Positions 4,617 to 6,369 of a stretch of 6,369 bases of DNA are shown here, piece after piece. The notes beneath the pieces were generated by a model that made no database searches, was not told the DNA's origin, and was given only the letters and a program-made list of their open reading frames with translations. The stretch is from an uncultured Collinsella sp. GTDB lineage: Bacteria; Actinomycetota; Coriobacteriia; Coriobacteriales; Coriobacteriaceae. Position numbers and translations under genes: made by a program. The DNA lies in the NCBI GenBank assembly GCA_947003675.1, contig CAMQPJ010000079.1, forward strand, positions 1 through 6,369. Direction: 5' to 3'. The number at the start of each line of letters is the position of its first letter. Position 1 is the stretch's first letter.

Positions 4617-5348
4617 ATGAGTTTGATAGAACAGTTGCGAGGCGCTATGGAAGAATCGATGCACGTCGGCGAGCAGGAAGCGAGTCTACAGGACCAGTCC
4701 TACCACACCATTCGACGCAAAATCGTCTACCTGGACTACAAGCCGGGCGAAAAGCTGGGCGTCAAGCAGCTTTGCGACGACCTGGATATGGGGCGCACCC
4801 CTGTGCGCGAGGCACTGGTGCGTCTGGCGCAAGAGGGTCTGGTGCGCACCGTGCCCCAAAGCGGCACCTATGTCTCGCCTATCAACCTCACCCTCGCCGA
4901 GAGTGCCTGCTACATACGCGAGCACCTGGAAAAGCAGGTGATTGTGGAGTGCTGCGCCCGTGCCACCTCGGCAGGCATCGAGCAGCTTGACCGGGCCATC
5001 GCGCTGCAGGAAAAGGCCATGGCCGAAGAGGATCGCATCGGATTCTTTTTAAGCGACAACCTCATGCACCGCATGATCTTTAGCATCGCGTGCCGCAGCA
5101 CCGTGTGGTCATGGCTCGAAGAGACCAATGCCGACCTGGAGCGCTTCCGCTGGCTGCGCGCCGCCACGCAGACGCTCGACAATCAGGAGATTGTTAACGA
5201 GCACAAGCAGATCCGCCGCGCCATCGCCGGTCGCGATCCTATCGAGGCAAGCTTTTTGGTCAGCAAGCACCTGCATATGATGTTCCGCAACCAAACCGAG
5301 GTCCTGGACCAATATCCCAAGTACTTCGAGACCAGCAAGCTCCGCTAA
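4617..5348 (+). CDS. GntR family regulator, FadR/FCD subfamily
   Basis: A 243-residue DNA-binding regulator. The winged helix-turn-helix occupies about residues 24-90 (YHTIRRKIVYLDYKPGEKL, then LCDDLDMGRTPVREALVRLAQEGLV, then the QSGTYVSP wing). The all-helical FCD ligand-binding domain covers about 95-225. Its expected metal/ligand residues are in place: D147 and H151 (SDNLMH), H196 (NEHKQI) and H218/H220 (SKHLHM). Such proteins sense small organic acids or related metabolites and bind as dimers. It is divergent from the YeiH-type transporter, its likely target. Start choice is uncertain: the ATG at 4617 has no Shine-Dalgarno, while the in-frame ATG at 4647 (residue 11) has GAGG 4 nt upstream and would leave the domains intact. 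Confidence 0.92.
   Translation: MSLIEQLRGAMEESMHVGEQEASLQDQSYHTIRRKIVYLDYKPGEKLGVKQLCDDLDMGRTPVREALVRLAQEGLVRTVPQSGTYVSPINLTLAESACYIREHLEKQVIVECCARATSAGIEQLDRAIALQEKAMAEEDRIGFFLSDNLMHRMIFSIACRSTVWSWLEETNADLERFRWLRAATQTLDNQEIVNEHKQIRRAIAGRDPIEASFLVSKHLHMMFRNQTEVLDQYPKYFETSKLR
4639..4642 (+). promoter_or_regulatory. Ribosome binding site favouring an internal GntR start
   Basis: GAGG lies 4 nt before the in-frame ATG at 4647-4649 and is the only Shine-Dalgarno-like sequence near any of the three early ATGs (4617, 4647, 4659). With transcription predicted to start near 4610, it gives a leader of about 37 nt, more ordinary than the near-leaderless alternative. The spacing is slightly short. Confidence 0.35.
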
Positions 5349-5381
5349 CCTGCCAAAAAGGGACAGGTTTATTTTGGCAGG
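5349..5381. repeat. REP-like palindromic element, AT-rich type
   Basis: CCTGCCAAAA (5349-5358) and TTTTGGCAGG (5372-5381) form a perfect 10-bp stem around a 13-nt loop carrying GGGACAGG. It begins directly after the GntR stop codon. Its design (TGCC, A-run, GGGAC, T-run, GGCA) parallels the element at 1223-1272, suggesting two subtypes of one repeat family. Followed by CTTTATC on the plus strand, it might also help terminate the GntR transcript. Confidence 0.6.
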
Positions 5382-5402
5382 CTTTATCTGGTCAAATGCA
5401 AC

Positions 5403-5436
5403 AAGGCCCGGCTCCGCTGCAACGGAGCCGGGCCTT
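5403..5436. terminator. Bidirectional intrinsic terminator of glmS and the GntR gene
   Basis: A 14-bp perfect stem (5403-5416, AAGGCCCGGCTCCG, with 5423-5436) closes a 6-nt loop. On the minus strand it lies 24 bp after the glmS stop and continues into CCTTGTTGCATTTG. On the plus strand it reads into CCTTAGTTGTT. The tails are only moderately T-rich, but stem strength and placement between converging genes support termination in both directions. Confidence 0.8.
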
Positions 5437-5460
5437 AGTTGTTAGGATGACGGAACTCGA

Positions 5461-6369
5461 TTACTCGACAGTAACGCTTTTCGCCAGGTTTCGGGGCTGG
5501 TCGACGTCGCAGCCGCGCAGGATGGCGACCTCGCGGGCGAGCAGCTGCAGCGGAACGCTCGCCGTGATGGGGCTGAACACGTCGCGGACGGCCGGCACGC
5601 GAATGATGCAGTCGGCGATCTTGTTGATCTCCTCGTCGCCCTCAGTGGCAACGACGATGACCTTGGCACCGCGCGCCTTGCACTCCATAAGGTTCGACAC
5701 GGTCTTGTCGTAGGTAGCGCTCTTGGTGGCCACGGCGATGACGGGGAAGCCCGGATCGATCAGCGCGATGGGGCCATGCTTCATCTCGCCGGCAGCATAC
5801 GCCTCGGCGTGCAGGTAGCTGACCTCCTTGAGCTTGAGCGCGCCCTCGTAGGAAATAGCGGCACCCATGCCACGGCCCACGAACAGTGCGGACTGCGCGT
5901 CCTTGCACAGCAGGGCGGCCTCATGCACGGCCTCGGTCTGCGTATCCAAAATCCACTGGATCTGCTCGGCCGTATCGGAAAGCTCGCGGAACATCATGCG
6001 CGTCTGCTTAGTGGTCAGACGGTACTTGACCTGCGCCAGCAGCAGAGCCAGCAGCGTCAGGCTCACAACCTGGCCGATGAAGCTCTTGGTCGAGGCGACC
6101 GCGATCTCCTTGTTGGCCTTGGTATAGATGACGCCGTCGCTCTCGCGCGCCACGGGGCTGCCCACCACGTTGGTGATGCCAAAGACCTTGGCGCCCTTGA
6201 TACGCGCGTCGCGAATGGCGGCGAGGGTATCGGCCGTCTCGCCCGACTGGGACACGGCAACGACGAGCGTCGTCGGCGTGATGATGGGGTTGCGATAGCG
6301 GAACTCGCTGGCAGCCTCAACCTCGGTGGGAATGCGAGCCCAGCCCTCAATAAGGTTCTTTGCGATGAG
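5461..6369 (-). CDS. glmS: Glucosamine-6-phosphate synthase, C-terminal part (cut by window edge)
   Basis: GlmS (glutamine-fructose-6-phosphate aminotransferase, isomerizing) makes glucosamine-6-phosphate from fructose-6-phosphate and glutamine, the entry step to UDP-GlcNAc and peptidoglycan, in the cytoplasm. The last 302 codons are visible; the N-terminal glutaminase domain lies beyond the window. Both SIS sugar-isomerase domains are here. The first starts near IEGWARIPTEVEAASEFRYR and has SQSGETADT (about 6226-6252). The second has EGALKLKEVSYLHAEAY and KHGPIAL. Residues equivalent to E. coli Glu488, His504 and Lys603 are intact (about 5824-5826, 5776-5778 and 5479-5481), as is the C-terminal DQPRNLAKSVTVE. 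An internal GTG near 6255 is not the start, because conserved GlmS sequence runs in frame up to the edge. It is followed by the terminator at 5403-5436. Confidence 0.98.
   Translation of the reverse strand, partial: LIAKNLIEGWARIPTEVEAASEFRYRNPIITPTTLVVAVSQSGETADTLAAIRDARIKGAKVFGITNVVGSPVARESDGVIYTKANKEIAVASTKSFIGQVVSLTLLALLLAQVKYRLTTKQTRMMFRELSDTAEQIQWILDTQTEAVHEAALLCKDAQSALFVGRGMGAAISYEGALKLKEVSYLHAEAYAAGEMKHGPIALIDPGFPVIAVATKSATYDKTVSNLMECKARGAKVIVVATEGDEEINKIADCIIRVPAVRDVFSPITASVPLQLLAREVAILRGCDVDQPRNLAKSVTVE

Overview
The window looks like a stretch of a Gram-positive, moderately GC-rich actinobacterial chromosome, most likely a gut Coriobacteriia such as Collinsella. This is an inference from codon choice, protein style and the GGGAC-containing palindromic repeats between genes; I could not search a database. 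It carries seven protein genes: five on the minus strand and two on the plus strand. No rRNA, tRNA, CRISPR array or insertion sequence is visible.

Left part (1-1274): a 96-residue orphan protein on the minus strand has its own candidate promoter, a strong ribosome binding site and a strong rho-independent terminator. A 294-bp gap separates it from a divergent small FMN nitroreductase on the plus strand. The nitroreductase converges on the next gene, and the 55-bp gap between them is almost filled by a tandem REP-like palindromic element.

Middle part (1275-4453, all minus strand): from right to left in transcription order come a YeiH/UPF0324-type membrane protein, a 266-bp gap full of symmetric DNA, a 405-residue Fis-type regulator, and a 191-residue single-pass membrane protein with its own candidate promoter. 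The regulator is built like an NtrC/PrpR activator, but its AAA+ core has lost the Walker A lysine and the GAFTGA loop. The gap in front of it holds a long inverted repeat whose arms both contain AGAGCTC cores, a GC-rich hairpin and a perfect 14-bp palindrome.

Right part (4454-6369): a GntR/FCD regulator diverges from the YeiH gene across a 163-bp shared promoter region, suggesting local control of the transporter. It converges on glmS, whose C-terminal half (both SIS domains) fills the end of the window and continues past it. Between these two lie a second REP-like palindrome and a strong bidirectional terminator.

The most unusual part is the transporter/regulator block: a YeiH transporter flanked by a GntR regulator on one side and, on the other, a regulator with a degraded ATPase next to conspicuous palindromes. 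No clearly new defence or mobile system is visible.
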